From NCBI GenBank assembly GCA_964496435.1, contig CAZBZP010000020.1:11297-75296 (forward strand): a stretch of 64,000 nucleotides of DNA, written 5' to 3'. Under the pieces are notes generated by a model. It had not been told where the DNA came from. It worked only from the letters and a program-made list of their open reading frames with translations, and did no database searches. This DNA comes from Berkiella sp964496435. Lineage in GTDB: Bacteria > Pseudomonadota > Gammaproteobacteria > Berkiellales > Berkiellaceae. The position numbers and the translations under genes are program-made. Position 1 is the stretch's first letter; each line of letters opens with the position of its first letter. This document shows positions 51,164-60,252 of the stretch, piece after piece.

Positions 51164-52047
51164 TATTATCTAGCATACTATTTGTTCCCACTGTGAATGC
51201 CTTTGATATATCGGTTGACGCCCTATATTGGCGCGCAACTGAATCTTTTGATTGGGTCATGATTAACGATAGAAATGTACCTCATCAAAATGTTTCCTAC
51301 AAAACGGCGAACTTCCAATTTGAGCCTGGCTTTAGAGTAGGGGTAGGAACACAAGGTGAGTGGGATACTTTGTTGAGCTATACCCGATATCATACTGATA
51401 TGTCATCAACTGCGACGGGAAAATTAACCCCAACCCTATTGGCAAGCAAGATGGCGCAGCCTAATGGCGCTTATTTTTATCAATCAGGCAATATAAATTT
51501 TGCTATTCACTATAACGTTATAGATGCCGAGCTTGCTAAAACCTTTGAATGGGATAGACAAATAGAGATCCAGCCCTTCATTGGTTTAAGAGGCGCCTGG
51601 ATTGATCAGTCTATTGATACTCGTTTGCAGGGGGATATTTCTGTAAGTGAAAATGTTGAAAATAATTTTAAAGGTGTAGGCCCCAAAGCTGGTATTAATA
51701 CCGCTTTTACAGTATATCGATGCAATCAGTCCCAATTTCAATTGTTCGCTAATTTTGCAACAGCTTATTTATGGGGACACTGGTCAATCAATGATGCCCT
51801 TTCTGACAACAACAATAGAACTATTCTCATAGAAAACAAAAACAGAAACCAGGCTTCTGTTGGTTTTGAAACTGCGCTTGGTTTGAAATGGAACTATCAA
51901 AACTGGTCATTAAACTTTAGCTATGAAATGAGTGATTGGCTAAATCAGTTCCAAATTTTTGATGATGGCACTGGTGGCCATAGCAACGATCTGGTATTAC
52001 AGGGCCTGAGAGCGGGCTTTACATATCAATTTCCAACATCACGGTAA
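51139..52047 (+). CDS. Lpg1974-type pore-forming outer-membrane protein, paralogue 3
   Basis: Begins inside the end of paralogue 2 (25-base overlap), implying translational coupling. A signal peptide (ending VPTVNA) is followed by FDISVDALYWRATESFDWV, FEPGFRVGVGTQGEWDTLL, and IQPFIGLRGAWIDQSIDTR with NNFKGVGPKAGI, the same family framework. It ends in an aromatic beta strand (LRAGFTYQF). The three genes form one operon and probably give the cell several related porins. Confidence 0.8.
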   Translation: MSLSNRLIILSSILFVPTVNAFDISVDALYWRATESFDWVMINDRNVPHQNVSYKTANFQFEPGFRVGVGTQGEWDTLLSYTRYHTDMSSTATGKLTPTLLASKMAQPNGAYFYQSGNINFAIHYNVIDAELAKTFEWDRQIEIQPFIGLRGAWIDQSIDTRLQGDISVSENVENNFKGVGPKAGINTAFTVYRCNQSQFQLFANFATAYLWGHWSINDALSDNNNRTILIENKNRNQASVGFETALGLKWNYQNWSLNFSYEMSDWLNQFQIFDDGTGGHSNDLVLQGLRAGFTYQFPTSR

Positions 52048-52144
52048 CAATTGGCTGGGGCTTTTATAAAATTGGCCACCATATTTAGTTGCACACCCAA
52101 CTGTGTCAATCGCTTAGAATGACGTATTATCTACCACATTTACA

Positions 52145-52174
52145 TTGCCTAAACCTAAGTTCATTTGCTAATAT
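52145..52174 (+). promoter_or_regulatory. promoter of leader RNA copy C
   Basis: TTGCCT (52145-52150), an 18-base spacer and TAATAT (52169-52174). The RNA element begins just after, as in copies A and B. Confidence 0.55.
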
Positions 52175-52180
52175 CCATTC

Positions 52181-52310
52181 CCTAAAAGATAGGTCTTCTC
52201 GGCATGGATGGGATTGAGAACTGGCAAATAGTCTTATTTGCCAAGTATTAAGAGAGTAAACGGGTTTATCGTTAAGGTAGCATTTTTGTTCATTATCGAG
52301 GATACCTGTG
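52181..52310 (+). promoter_or_regulatory. structured leader RNA, copy C
   Basis: Conserved blocks match copies A and B: AGGTCTTCTC, then TGAGAACTGG, CCAAGTATTAAGAG and GTAAACGGGTTTATC. P1 is GATAGGTC with GGGTTTATC (several G-U pairs replace the Watson-Crick pairs of A). P2 is TTCTC with GAGAA. P3 is CTGGCAAATA with TATTTGCC-A-AG, one continuous helix, where A and B have different loops. P4 is not identical, but AGGTA (52275-52279) can pair with TACCT (52303-52307). It precedes the gene starting at 52376. Confidence 0.6.
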
Positions 52311-52375
52311 ACTAAGCACAATTACCTTAGCTCATATCTAACTTATTCAATAAACGTTCTGCGAGCTTGCTTATC

Positions 52376-53086
52376 ATGAAATTAGCTTCGCGATTCCTCA
52401 TGATTCAGACAGTTTACCGTTTCTTAAACCAAGAATTACAAAACGATATAACAGATCTCTATTTTCAAACTTTGATAGAAAAGTTCAAACTCATTGATAT
52501 TACTCATCCGCCACATGTTCAAAATGAAGAAGCATTAGCTATCATGAAGGGCATGCTGCTATCTGCACTTGAAGAGACAAATACTTATGGGGCATATTAT
52601 CTTGTCTATAAAATTCAAATGTTTTGTGTAAATCTCTTCGAAATTCAATTTGACCTCGCACATCTTCACGCTAACATTGGGCCGCTTAAAATTAACTGTG
52701 ATGAATTCGATCATAGGGTGAAAGCTTCCTTTTCAAAAGCAAAAGAATTCTTGAGCTACCTAAAATATCACGCAAGAGATATTAAATCTGAGTTTAATAT
52801 CTTTAGAGGCAAAGCGAGCAATTCGAAAATACGTCTGCATGAAAAAGATTTATCTTTGATAGAGCTAAAGCTTCGCCTCATCTACATAAATCAGGATATC
52901 AATTTAATTGAGAGAGCAATTGAAGCAAAGAAAGTTTTTGATGCCTTTGGCGCAACTGATAGCAGTTGGTCAAACTTTAAGCGTTTTTGCAATAAAATGA
53001 GTCATGAAATTGAACAATATCAGATTTTATTTATTCAGGAGTACGGATTATGCAGTTCAATGCCAAAAGAATCATTAAGACCCTAA
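52376..53086 (+). CDS. hypothetical helical protein under leader RNA copy C
   Basis: A ~236-residue all-helical-looking protein (a TTG at 52367 would add three residues). Segments such as ASFSKAKEFLSYLKYHARDI and SLIELKLRLIYINQDINLIE suggest a coiled-coil bundle. No signal peptide and no family recognised. The next gene starts inside its last 37 bases, so the two are coupled. Possession of the shared leader links it to the other effector-like genes. Confidence 0.62.
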   Translation: MKLASRFLMIQTVYRFLNQELQNDITDLYFQTLIEKFKLIDITHPPHVQNEEALAIMKGMLLSALEETNTYGAYYLVYKIQMFCVNLFEIQFDLAHLHANIGPLKINCDEFDHRVKASFSKAKEFLSYLKYHARDIKSEFNIFRGKASNSKIRLHEKDLSLIELKLRLIYINQDINLIERAIEAKKVFDAFGATDSSWSNFKRFCNKMSHEIEQYQILFIQEYGLCSSMPKESLRP

Positions 53087-53520
53087 TACATTCTTTTTTC
53101 AAATTTGCAGGGTTATTTTTTGTCATCACTAACGCCGCAAAAGCAAACGCTACTCAAGATCCCTTTTCAATGGAATGCTCAGAGAATGCAGATCTCTTTT
53201 TCAGAATGCGAGCAATGGGAACATTCTCACATCTTGCTGCACATGGCTGCAATAATATAGCAGAGAACTTGGCAGATGTTTCAAATAGAGGGCTATTATT
53301 TGGTGTACAAAAGTTACAAGAAATTAGAATGCAAAACAACCGTGTCATTAGCACTAATGTTGAGATATCCGATACAGGTATTGAATCCGAAATTTATGAA
53401 ATCAAAGGACTAAAAGTAAAACACAGCGATGATCCAAAAATATCTCAAGTTTATGTCGGTGTTATGGGCAAAAATGGAGAAAATTGCAAGGATGAGTATA
53501 CAATTAAGTGTAAGAACTGA
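53050..53520 (+). CDS. hypothetical exported protein
   Basis: A 156-residue protein whose N-terminus (KTLIHSFFKFAGLFFVITNA, then AKANA) looks like a long signal peptide. The mature part has four or more Cys (MECSENADL, HGCNNIAE, ENCKDEYTIKCKN) that may form disulfides. Unrecognised. AGGAG lies eight bases before its ATG, within the preceding gene, with a 37-base overlap. Confidence 0.62.
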   Translation: MQFNAKRIIKTLIHSFFKFAGLFFVITNAAKANATQDPFSMECSENADLFFRMRAMGTFSHLAAHGCNNIAENLADVSNRGLLFGVQKLQEIRMQNNRVISTNVEISDTGIESEIYEIKGLKVKHSDDPKISQVYVGVMGKNGENCKDEYTIKCKN

Positions 53521-53743
53521 GTTTCTTGCGTATAGGATTTAGTCATGTTAAGCGCATTCCAAATTCAAGCTGCAAGCAGACTGCAGAGTATATAAGAAAG
53601 AGGCAAATCCTTAGAAATATGCGCTGATATAATAGCTATCTTCCAAACATACTTCAGGTTTGCTTTTTAGGGTTAGAAATGCGAAATTTATTGATTACAC
53701 AGTAAATTTCAATTAGTGGTGGCCCCTTCATGGTTTTAATATA

Positions 53744-54994
53744 ATGCGCAAATTAGCTTCCATTCTTATTTGCCTATTATTTATCCCCTACGCAAATGCA
53801 GCTCTTTCAAGCGCGCAAACAAACTCTAAACTTGAAGAAGAGGAAGTGCTTGCCACTTCTTCTAAAGACGTAAATCAACTTGTGTCTTTAAGCGAACAAC
53901 AAAGAAATAGTTTAATTCAAAATACGCCCTTTGATCCCTTTTTTACAAAAATCCATCAGACAATTAATAAATTAGATGAAACAACGGGGGTTAAAGTCGG
54001 CTTTGATTATGTACCATTATATCAACATGCACGTCATTCGCCTGTCAAGGAAAATGCCAGCGGGGGAGAGGCGCAGCTATTTGGTCGTTGGAAAATATGC
54101 AAAGAGGCAAAGCAATCACCCACTATAGGCTTTAAAGTTGAGCAAAGGCATCGTTTTACAGAACTTTACCCTAGTCAACTTGCAAGTCAGTTTAATTCTG
54201 AAATTAAAACAGTTTCAGGATACGAGCAACTTGAGGTATCAATAACTGAATTATGGCTACAAAGTGTCCTTATTGATAAATTTATGGCACTTAGAGCTGG
54301 CAAACTTGATATGACTTCTATTATGAACACCTATGCATTTGATAGTCGTCAATTTCATTTTTTAAGTGATGTCTTCAGCAGTGAGCCTGCTGTTAATAGA
54401 CCATCCAAGGGTTTAGGCGCTATGCTTGCTTTAAAACTAGACTCTCATGTTTATATGGGGGCTGGGATTATCGATTTGAATGGAGAGCTCAGCACCAGCG
54501 GTTTTAACACCTTACATTTAGATCAATTTACCAAAGCGTTCGAAATCGGTTATAGAGAAAAAATACTCGATCCTAATTCTGATAATTATCACTTTTTTTT
54601 GTGGCATAGCGATGCCCAAGATCAGTTTGGACGCCCCAGTGATCATGGCTGGTCAATTGTTTTGCAGAAAAATTTTAATGAAAAATTTATTCCTTTTTTC
54701 AAAACCAACCTTAACACGGGGCGTGTAAAGAACATCAAAGAATTATATTTGCTTGGCTTTGGTTATCAATATCCTTTTGGACAGAAATATAGTTTGTTTG
54801 GCCTGGCAGCCGGGAAAGCTGTTTTATCTGATTTATCTGAAAAGGACAAAGGACATCAAGCCATCGTTGAATCGTTTTATCGAATCCAATTATTACCATT
54901 TACTCAATTAACCTCTGATGTGCAGTTGTTACGTAATCCTACAAACGATTGGACATCCGTTTTTAATCTACGCCTTAGATTTGCAATTGATTAA
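53744..54994 (+). CDS. OprB-family carbohydrate-selective porin
   Basis: A signal peptide (MRKLASILICLLFIPYANAA) precedes a 16-strand-type outer-membrane barrel of the OprB family. Typical features are ALRAGKLDMTSIMNTYAFD (the loop equivalent to the conserved G-x-x-D), FHFLSDVFSSEPAVNRPSKG and GAMLALKLDSHVYMGAGIID, plus a terminal aromatic strand (NLRLRFAID). Family members pass sugars or other small solutes. Length (416) is normal. Its stop is two bases from the stop of the convergent gene, without an obvious terminator. Confidence 0.82.
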   Translation: MRKLASILICLLFIPYANAALSSAQTNSKLEEEEVLATSSKDVNQLVSLSEQQRNSLIQNTPFDPFFTKIHQTINKLDETTGVKVGFDYVPLYQHARHSPVKENASGGEAQLFGRWKICKEAKQSPTIGFKVEQRHRFTELYPSQLASQFNSEIKTVSGYEQLEVSITELWLQSVLIDKFMALRAGKLDMTSIMNTYAFDSRQFHFLSDVFSSEPAVNRPSKGLGAMLALKLDSHVYMGAGIIDLNGELSTSGFNTLHLDQFTKAFEIGYREKILDPNSDNYHFFLWHSDAQDQFGRPSDHGWSIVLQKNFNEKFIPFFKTNLNTGRVKNIKELYLLGFGYQYPFGQKYSLFGLAAGKAVLSDLSEKDKGHQAIVESFYRIQLLPFTQLTSDVQLLRNPTNDWTSVFNLRLRFAID

Positions 54995-54996
54995 CA

Positions 54997-55797
54997 TCAA
55001 TAAAATTCCTTTCTTAATTGATCAATAACGTTTTCCTCAATCGTTTGCCAGCTATTTTGCGGTTTGAAGGAGGAATATTCCTCAATGGTGTTTACAACAA
55101 ACTCTGGTTTTTCTGTAACCACTTCCACATGAAAATCAGTACGTTTTGCTGCTTGAAAGGCATGATTAGAAAGCCAAAAGGGGTGCGCTATTTTATACGG
55201 GTTAGCCTGGTGAAATTTTACAGCACTTTCAAATTGATTTTTAATACTGCTTGAAAATTTCTGCATTTTATCTTCACTATCATTTCCTTTTAAATTAGCA
55301 GTTAGATTCTCTATTAATTTTTCCATGATGATTTCATTTCCGCCTCTGGTGAAGTCTTTTTCTGTGCACTTTCTAGCATCAAGTTCCATTCTTAAGCTAC
55401 CTACCACATACCATTTAGCGGCCTCATCAATATTACTTGCAGCAAGGTAGTTTGAAAGCAAGATTAAAAATGGGGCAGGCAGGCGTTCTTGATTCCTCTC
55501 TATCCAGCTAATCTTCTCATTAAGACTTAACATAGGAGATTGCTCAATCTGACGGTAGGCTTCTGTTAAATTGCCTACATTTTTTTCATCTTGTATCAGA
55601 AACTCAAGATCTTCTATTAGTGCTGCTTTAGCATGATAAGATCTTTGCATCGGTCTAAAAATACCAACGATAAAATCCTTTTTAACTGTTATCGCTGCGC
55701 CTTCATTACTTTTTTCTGCTGAAGATGTGGCAAATGCTTGGGCTGAATAAAGTCCCACTGTAATAAAGAATAAGCTTAGAATGGATAATTGACGCAT
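54997..55797 (-). CDS. hypothetical exported protein
   Basis: A signal peptide (MRQLSILSLFFITVGLYSAQ, ending AFATS) followed by ~240 mostly helical residues; unrecognised. Motif-like stretches are FIVGIFRPMQRSYHAKAALI, ISWIERNQERLPAPFLILLS and NPYKIAHPFWLSNHAFQA. Two Cys only. Convergent with the OprB-like gene. Confidence 0.62.
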   Translation of the reverse strand: MRQLSILSLFFITVGLYSAQAFATSSAEKSNEGAAITVKKDFIVGIFRPMQRSYHAKAALIEDLEFLIQDEKNVGNLTEAYRQIEQSPMLSLNEKISWIERNQERLPAPFLILLSNYLAASNIDEAAKWYVVGSLRMELDARKCTEKDFTRGGNEIIMEKLIENLTANLKGNDSEDKMQKFSSSIKNQFESAVKFHQANPYKIAHPFWLSNHAFQAAKRTDFHVEVVTEKPEFVVNTIEEYSSFKPQNSWQTIEENVIDQLRKEFY

Positions 55798-56014
55798 AAT
55801 TACTTCTTAGTTTATTTTTACATTCGAATAAACATAGCATCTATTTATGCATAAAATTGTGGTGTTATATTAAAAATCTAACATGTAAGCGTCATGGCAA
55901 GCTGAGACTAAGATAGTTAATCACGCTGTATTTCTATCTACTTAATATCTATTCGTATTTGCCGATTATCATGTTAAAGGGCTAAGCGTTTTTGCATGTT
56001 CAAGGACATTTCTC

Positions 56015-56620
56015 ATGAAAATCAGTAACTTTGTAAAGCATAGCGTTGTTATCATTTGTTCATTGTATATTACAGGCGTAAATGCTTATGAAGATAGCGA
56101 AATGGTAATCGCTTCAAATAAAGCGCGCGAACAAGAAATTGCGTATAAACAAGCGGATAAAAGACTTGTTCAAACTATCAAAGACACCTTTGCCAATGAA
56201 AAATTATACGGCAAAGATAAATTTAGCGATATGGGCATTCGTGTTACCGCCAGAAAAGGGTATGTAACAATCTCAGGACGGGTGGAAAGTAAACAGGACG
56301 TAGATGATGCGCTCAAATTAGCGAAATCTGTTGAGGGCGTTAAAGGTGTCTCTTCTAAAATGGTTCTTAGATTAATTAAGCAACCACCGCTTACTGATGA
56401 GCAACTGGCTGAAAACGTTAGAGATAAATTTGTAAGAGAGAAGTTATTTGGCAAGGATACCTTTGAAGAAATGGGTATAAATGTGAGCGCAAGCAATGGT
56501 GTTGTTACGCTAAGCGGTGGGGTTAGAAGCGAAGCCGATGCGCAAAAAGTCATATTCTTAGCCAAAGCAATTCATGGTGTAAGCAATGTAGATTCAAAAT
56601 TAACTGTTCAAAAAAATTAA
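56015..56620 (+). CDS. periplasmic protein with two BON domains (OsmY-like)
   Basis: A signal peptide (ending GVNA) and two BON domains. The first spans ~residues 47-115 (LVQTIKDTFANEKLYGKDKF, then GYVTISGRVESKQDVDDALK and SVEGVKGVSSKMVLR). The second spans ~128-200, almost a copy (ENVRDKFVREKLFGKDTF, GVVTLSGGVRSEADAQK). BON proteins bind phospholipid membranes; OsmY is an envelope-stress protein. Length (201) equals E. coli OsmY. AGGA precedes the ATG. Confidence 0.92.
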   Translation: MKISNFVKHSVVIICSLYITGVNAYEDSEMVIASNKAREQEIAYKQADKRLVQTIKDTFANEKLYGKDKFSDMGIRVTARKGYVTISGRVESKQDVDDALKLAKSVEGVKGVSSKMVLRLIKQPPLTDEQLAENVRDKFVREKLFGKDTFEEMGINVSASNGVVTLSGGVRSEADAQKVIFLAKAIHGVSNVDSKLTVQKN

Positions 56621-56672
56621 TATGGCTTTATCTAGTCCTTTAGGCCAAATTTCAGCAAAATAAAATCAACAT

Positions 56673-56704
56673 AGTCAGTTCCTGATTCTAATCAAGAACT
56701 GACT
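56673..56704. terminator. bidirectional terminator between convergent genes
   Basis: AGTCAGTTC (56673-56681) and GAACTGACT (56696-56704) pair perfectly with TGATT/AATCA inside; TTCTTTC follows on the plus strand. It overlaps the stop of the F-box gene. Confidence 0.8.
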
Positions 56705-58265
56705 TTCTTTCACCTATATTTTGCCTTTTATCACCACTGGGACGAAGTTGTGCCTTCGGGAAAGAACGCTTTTTGCTTTCTTGCTGCATGAATAATAAAG
56801 ATGGAGAACCCATGAGTTCATTCTCATCCTTGTCTGATTCACTTTGAGATGGTGATGTCTGTGAGTGAGTATCATCAAAAGCCGTTGGCATTAAGTCTGG
56901 TATCTGAATACTTTTTTTAGTAGAAAGTATAGACAAAAGTTTTGACTTCAAAGAGGCTAATTCGTCCTTTTGGTTGATCAGAGCAGAAAATTGATTATTC
57001 CAAACACTCATGATCTGTGTAATATCTAACTCAATTTCGCAACTAATCATCTGGTCTACAAGGATATTAAGCTTAGCTATTTGATGATTGCGCATAAAAA
57101 TCGTCAAGACTTCTAATGCTGCTTGCGGATAGCGTTTTATAAAGTATGAATATGCCTCTTTTGAACCATTATTTATGCTCTCCACAATAGCATGTATCTG
57201 TAATAATGAATCCTCCATATACGGTTCGAAATCTTTAATAAACAGATGGATATTGCTGTACGAAAGCGCCTGAAATGTTAGATGTTTCAAGATTTCATGC
57301 CGCTTCTTTGTATTTTTAGCGCAAAAGCTGTCTAAAACGAAGTAAAACTTTTCTGAATCACCAACTTTAACGGCCGCGCGGACAGCAGATCTGATGGCAT
57401 CCGAACTGTTTAAGGTGCTTTTGTGTTTTTCAATAAACTCATTTAATTGCAAAAATGTACCGTATTCTACAACATAGGGGAAAATCCCACTAAGAAGAGA
57501 TGTCGTTGGGCTTTTCATAACAATAAAATTCATGATATGAAAGTGCCCATGTTTAAGCGCATGTTTACATAATTCGGTACGATTAGTTAAAAGCACCTGA
57601 TCTATCAACAATTCAACTATATTTAATCTTCCCCCTAAAATCGCACCCCTTAAAATTTTTGCTTTAATTTTTTTAGGCGATAAATTATGATATATTTGAA
57701 GAAATCTCTTTATGACCTTCTCATCGCCAGTGAATCCCATTATGCCTAATGCAGTAGCCATATTGATTTTTGACTTAGTATTTCTAATCCTGGGAAGATA
57801 TTCAAAATAGCCATGCGCAAATCTAATAGCATCGATGGTTGCTACTGCACCAGCTATAATGTTTGAAAAGGAAGGATTAGAACGCATTTCTGTTATTAAT
57901 GAATGGGTATTTTTATTTTGAATGGCTTTAACAAACATAGCTGGAGTTAGCCTAACCAAATATTTTGCTTGTCTAAACCATTTGCTTTTTTGCAGTAAAC
58001 TGAGTCCATCAAAATACCCTCTGACATGGCCCATATATAACGCTTTTGGAGCGTGTGCATATGCCTTTTCATCTCTTTTTTCCAGATAAGGGAAATCACG
58101 TTTGATTTTTCCTTGCCATAGTTCTTTATCTGAACTTATTCTTTGGAAATACTTTGAGACTTGCGCATACTTAAGCAAAGTCGAAAAATCAAAATAGGCA
58201 GAAATTTCTAACGCTAATTCATCAGGGACTTGTTCTAAATAATTCAAGGATGGGTTAATGGTCAT
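56688..58265 (-). CDS. F-box protein with C-terminal ankyrin-like helical repeats, likely effector
   Basis: Residues ~8-55 read as an F-box: LEQVPDELALEISAYFDFSTLLKYAQVSKYF then ISSDKELWQGKIKRDFP, with the expected Pro, Leu and Trp positions. Residues ~130-450 are helical repeats similar to divergent ankyrin repeats (LRGAILGGRLNIVELLIDQV, CKHALKHGHFHIMNFIV). The tail is Ser/Pro-rich and basic, including KKRSFPKAQLRPSGDKRQN. F-boxes are eukaryotic modules that recruit SCF ubiquitin ligase through Skp1. Bacteria have no use for one internally, so delivery into a host is the reasonable inference. Confidence 0.82.
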   Translation of the reverse strand: MTINPSLNYLEQVPDELALEISAYFDFSTLLKYAQVSKYFQRISSDKELWQGKIKRDFPYLEKRDEKAYAHAPKALYMGHVRGYFDGLSLLQKSKWFRQAKYLVRLTPAMFVKAIQNKNTHSLITEMRSNPSFSNIIAGAVATIDAIRFAHGYFEYLPRIRNTKSKINMATALGIMGFTGDEKVIKRFLQIYHNLSPKKIKAKILRGAILGGRLNIVELLIDQVLLTNRTELCKHALKHGHFHIMNFIVMKSPTTSLLSGIFPYVVEYGTFLQLNEFIEKHKSTLNSSDAIRSAVRAAVKVGDSEKFYFVLDSFCAKNTKKRHEILKHLTFQALSYSNIHLFIKDFEPYMEDSLLQIHAIVESINNGSKEAYSYFIKRYPQAALEVLTIFMRNHQIAKLNILVDQMISCEIELDITQIMSVWNNQFSALINQKDELASLKSKLLSILSTKKSIQIPDLMPTAFDDTHSQTSPSQSESDKDENELMGSPSLLFMQQESKKRSFPKAQLRPSGDKRQNIGERKSVLD

Positions 58266-58508
58266 AATTTATTATATATAATCTATTCTAGGGATATGCT
58301 TTATTTTAGTGTTCTAGATTACATTATAAAAGTCATAAAAAAATCATTAATTGCAAGAAAGAGGGTATTCATGAGCAATTTCAGGTCAAAGGCGCAGGCT
58401 ATTTTCTTGACACACTCAGCCAATAATTGCCAAGCTGACCTCTGTTTTTGTATTAGTTTAGATTTATAAGGGTAGGGGACAAAGACCAAATTCATTATCA
58501 CTGGGATT

Positions 58509-59765
58509 TTATCTCCATAGTTGCTCGGCAATGATAGCCAGTCCTTTACCTACGCTGCCATAGACATCGCCACTAACAAATTCTGCATGTGGAAAGATGC
58601 TTCTAATCATACGATGAACCGCAGGTATTTGGGTGGTTCCCCCTGTTAGGAATACAGATTGTATTTGATGTGCATTAACACCTGCTGTAGTCAGAGTGGT
58701 TTCTATCGTTATCTGCAAAGCATTAATTAAAGAATGGCAATAAGCTTCAAAGTTTTCTCGCGTAATAAAGGCCTGTAAATCAGGCTCAACTTCAGACATA
58801 TCAATAGTATCTTCCAACGCGGTACTAAGCTTGATTTTGGAATTTTCAGCAGCCTGCAGTAAATAATGAGCCAATTGTTTTTGCAGCACCGTTATCGCTC
58901 TTTTTACTAAATGCTTTTGCTCTGAGATTAAATATAAATCTTTAACAGTATTGATGTTTTTAATAGAATATAAATTATTAAGCAAATGCCAGGAGGTTAA
59001 TTCAAAATACATTGAAATAGGCATCTCACGCATTGTCCCGTTCATTCCTCGAACAATACTGCCTTTGCCCAACAAGGGCATAATTGCATGTAGACTCAAA
59101 TCTTTATCAAAGTTTGTGCCGCCAATATGTATTCCGCAATTAGCAAGAATATCTTCCTTTCTATCTTTTGTTTTAGTTTTATTATTAAGCTTAATGATTG
59201 TAAAATCTGAAGTACCGCCACCCAAATCAATAATTAAAGCTAATTTCTCATTGCTAATAGTGCCTTCATAGTCTAAAGCTGCTGCAATCGGTTCATATTG
59301 AAATACAACCTCTTTAAACCCTTGCTCTTTCACGATAAGTTCCATCGTCTCTTGTGCTAGCTTATCCCTTGCGTCATTGGTATCGTGATATCGCACAGGT
59401 CGCCCCAGTACGACCTGGGTCAATTCTGTGTTTAATTGAGCTTCAGCACTATCCTTAATATATTTGATAACAAGGCCTATAATATCTCGGTATGTTATCC
59501 ATTTACCGCATACTGCAATTTTTTCATTTAATAGGGTAGAGCCTAAAATGCTTTTCAAAGCCAGCATTAACCTACCTTTTCCACCGTCTAAATAACGATC
59601 TATCCCAATCTGCCCAATGATGTGCTGTTTGTGTTCTGAATCAAAAAAGATGGCGGATTTAAGAATAGGGGACCCATTGCTCAGCGCTACTAATGATGTT
59701 TTAGAATCACGAGCAATTGCCAGCGTTGAATTACTCGTACCAAAATCTAAACCACAACTTGACAT
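58509..59765 (-). CDS. Hsp70-family chaperone, YegD-like
   Basis: An actin-like ATPase fold without the usual DnaK C-terminal substrate domain. Phosphate-1 loop CGLDFGTSNSTLAIA, phosphate-2 IIDLGGGTSDFTII and adenosine-binding VFLTGGTTQIPAVHRMI are present. The length and sequence fit the YegD subgroup of Hsp70 proteins. The start at 59765 (AGG upstream, opening MSSCGLDFG) is preferred over the extended frame to 59825, because YegD proteins begin right at the phosphate loop. Client and role unknown. Confidence 0.88.
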   Translation of the reverse strand: MSSCGLDFGTSNSTLAIARDSKTSLVALSNGSPILKSAIFFDSEHKQHIIGQIGIDRYLDGGKGRLMLALKSILGSTLLNEKIAVCGKWITYRDIIGLVIKYIKDSAEAQLNTELTQVVLGRPVRYHDTNDARDKLAQETMELIVKEQGFKEVVFQYEPIAAALDYEGTISNEKLALIIDLGGGTSDFTIIKLNNKTKTKDRKEDILANCGIHIGGTNFDKDLSLHAIMPLLGKGSIVRGMNGTMREMPISMYFELTSWHLLNNLYSIKNINTVKDLYLISEQKHLVKRAITVLQKQLAHYLLQAAENSKIKLSTALEDTIDMSEVEPDLQAFITRENFEAYCHSLINALQITIETTLTTAGVNAHQIQSVFLTGGTTQIPAVHRMIRSIFPHAEFVSGDVYGSVGKGLAIIAEQLWR

Positions 59766-60044
59766 TTTGAAACCTAAATTATTTACACATCTATAAAATG
59801 AAGTCTTTGGAGCAAACCGAGACAATATCCTGGTTTAAATCGATTGTACTGCAAAATGACTTATATAAAGAAGAAGCCAAAATAGCATTGCTATGAGATT
59901 TCATCGGTCATAACTTACCGTTCACCCAAACAGTTTAGCTTTATGACTTAATAAGTCGATTGGTATGACTGTATAGTTGATAAACTTTATCTCTACTCTG
60001 ATTTACGGTAACAATATTTTTCCCCATTTGTTGTAGTATTATTT

Positions 60045-60165
60045 ACGACTCCTCTCGCTAGGAATCATCCTTCTTCGCTCGCCGTTGCGAGCTACGCAGG
60101 ACACGCGAGGACTGGTGTATAACATCTAGTTCTAAGGACGGTAACGGGGCATTTATTGGGTAGTT
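60045..60165 (+). promoter_or_regulatory. divergent leader RNA, copy D
   Basis: Blocks comparable to copies A-C: CTCTCGC and GCGAGGACTGG (P2, with an inner GCTCGC/GCGAGC hairpin and a much longer arm), CTAG closing P3, TTCTAAGGAC and GGTAACGGGG in place of GTAAACGGG, and a P1-like CTCC/GGGG. The P4 switch hairpin is not evident. The 427-base region between the two flanking genes otherwise holds no gene. TGGAGG precedes the ATG at 60253. Confidence 0.45.
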
Positions 60166-60252
60166 CAATTATATCGCAATAGTGCAGTACATTATGGATA
60201 AATAGAGTTCTCAAGATACCACATTACAAATTATATATTTTGGAGGCAGTCA

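Noticed and set aside
58319..58531. A 70-codon minus-strand frame after the YegD-like gene
   Set aside because: It overlaps the end of the Hsp70 gene, has no clear ribosome binding site and no recognisable protein character; more likely 3' non-coding sequence.
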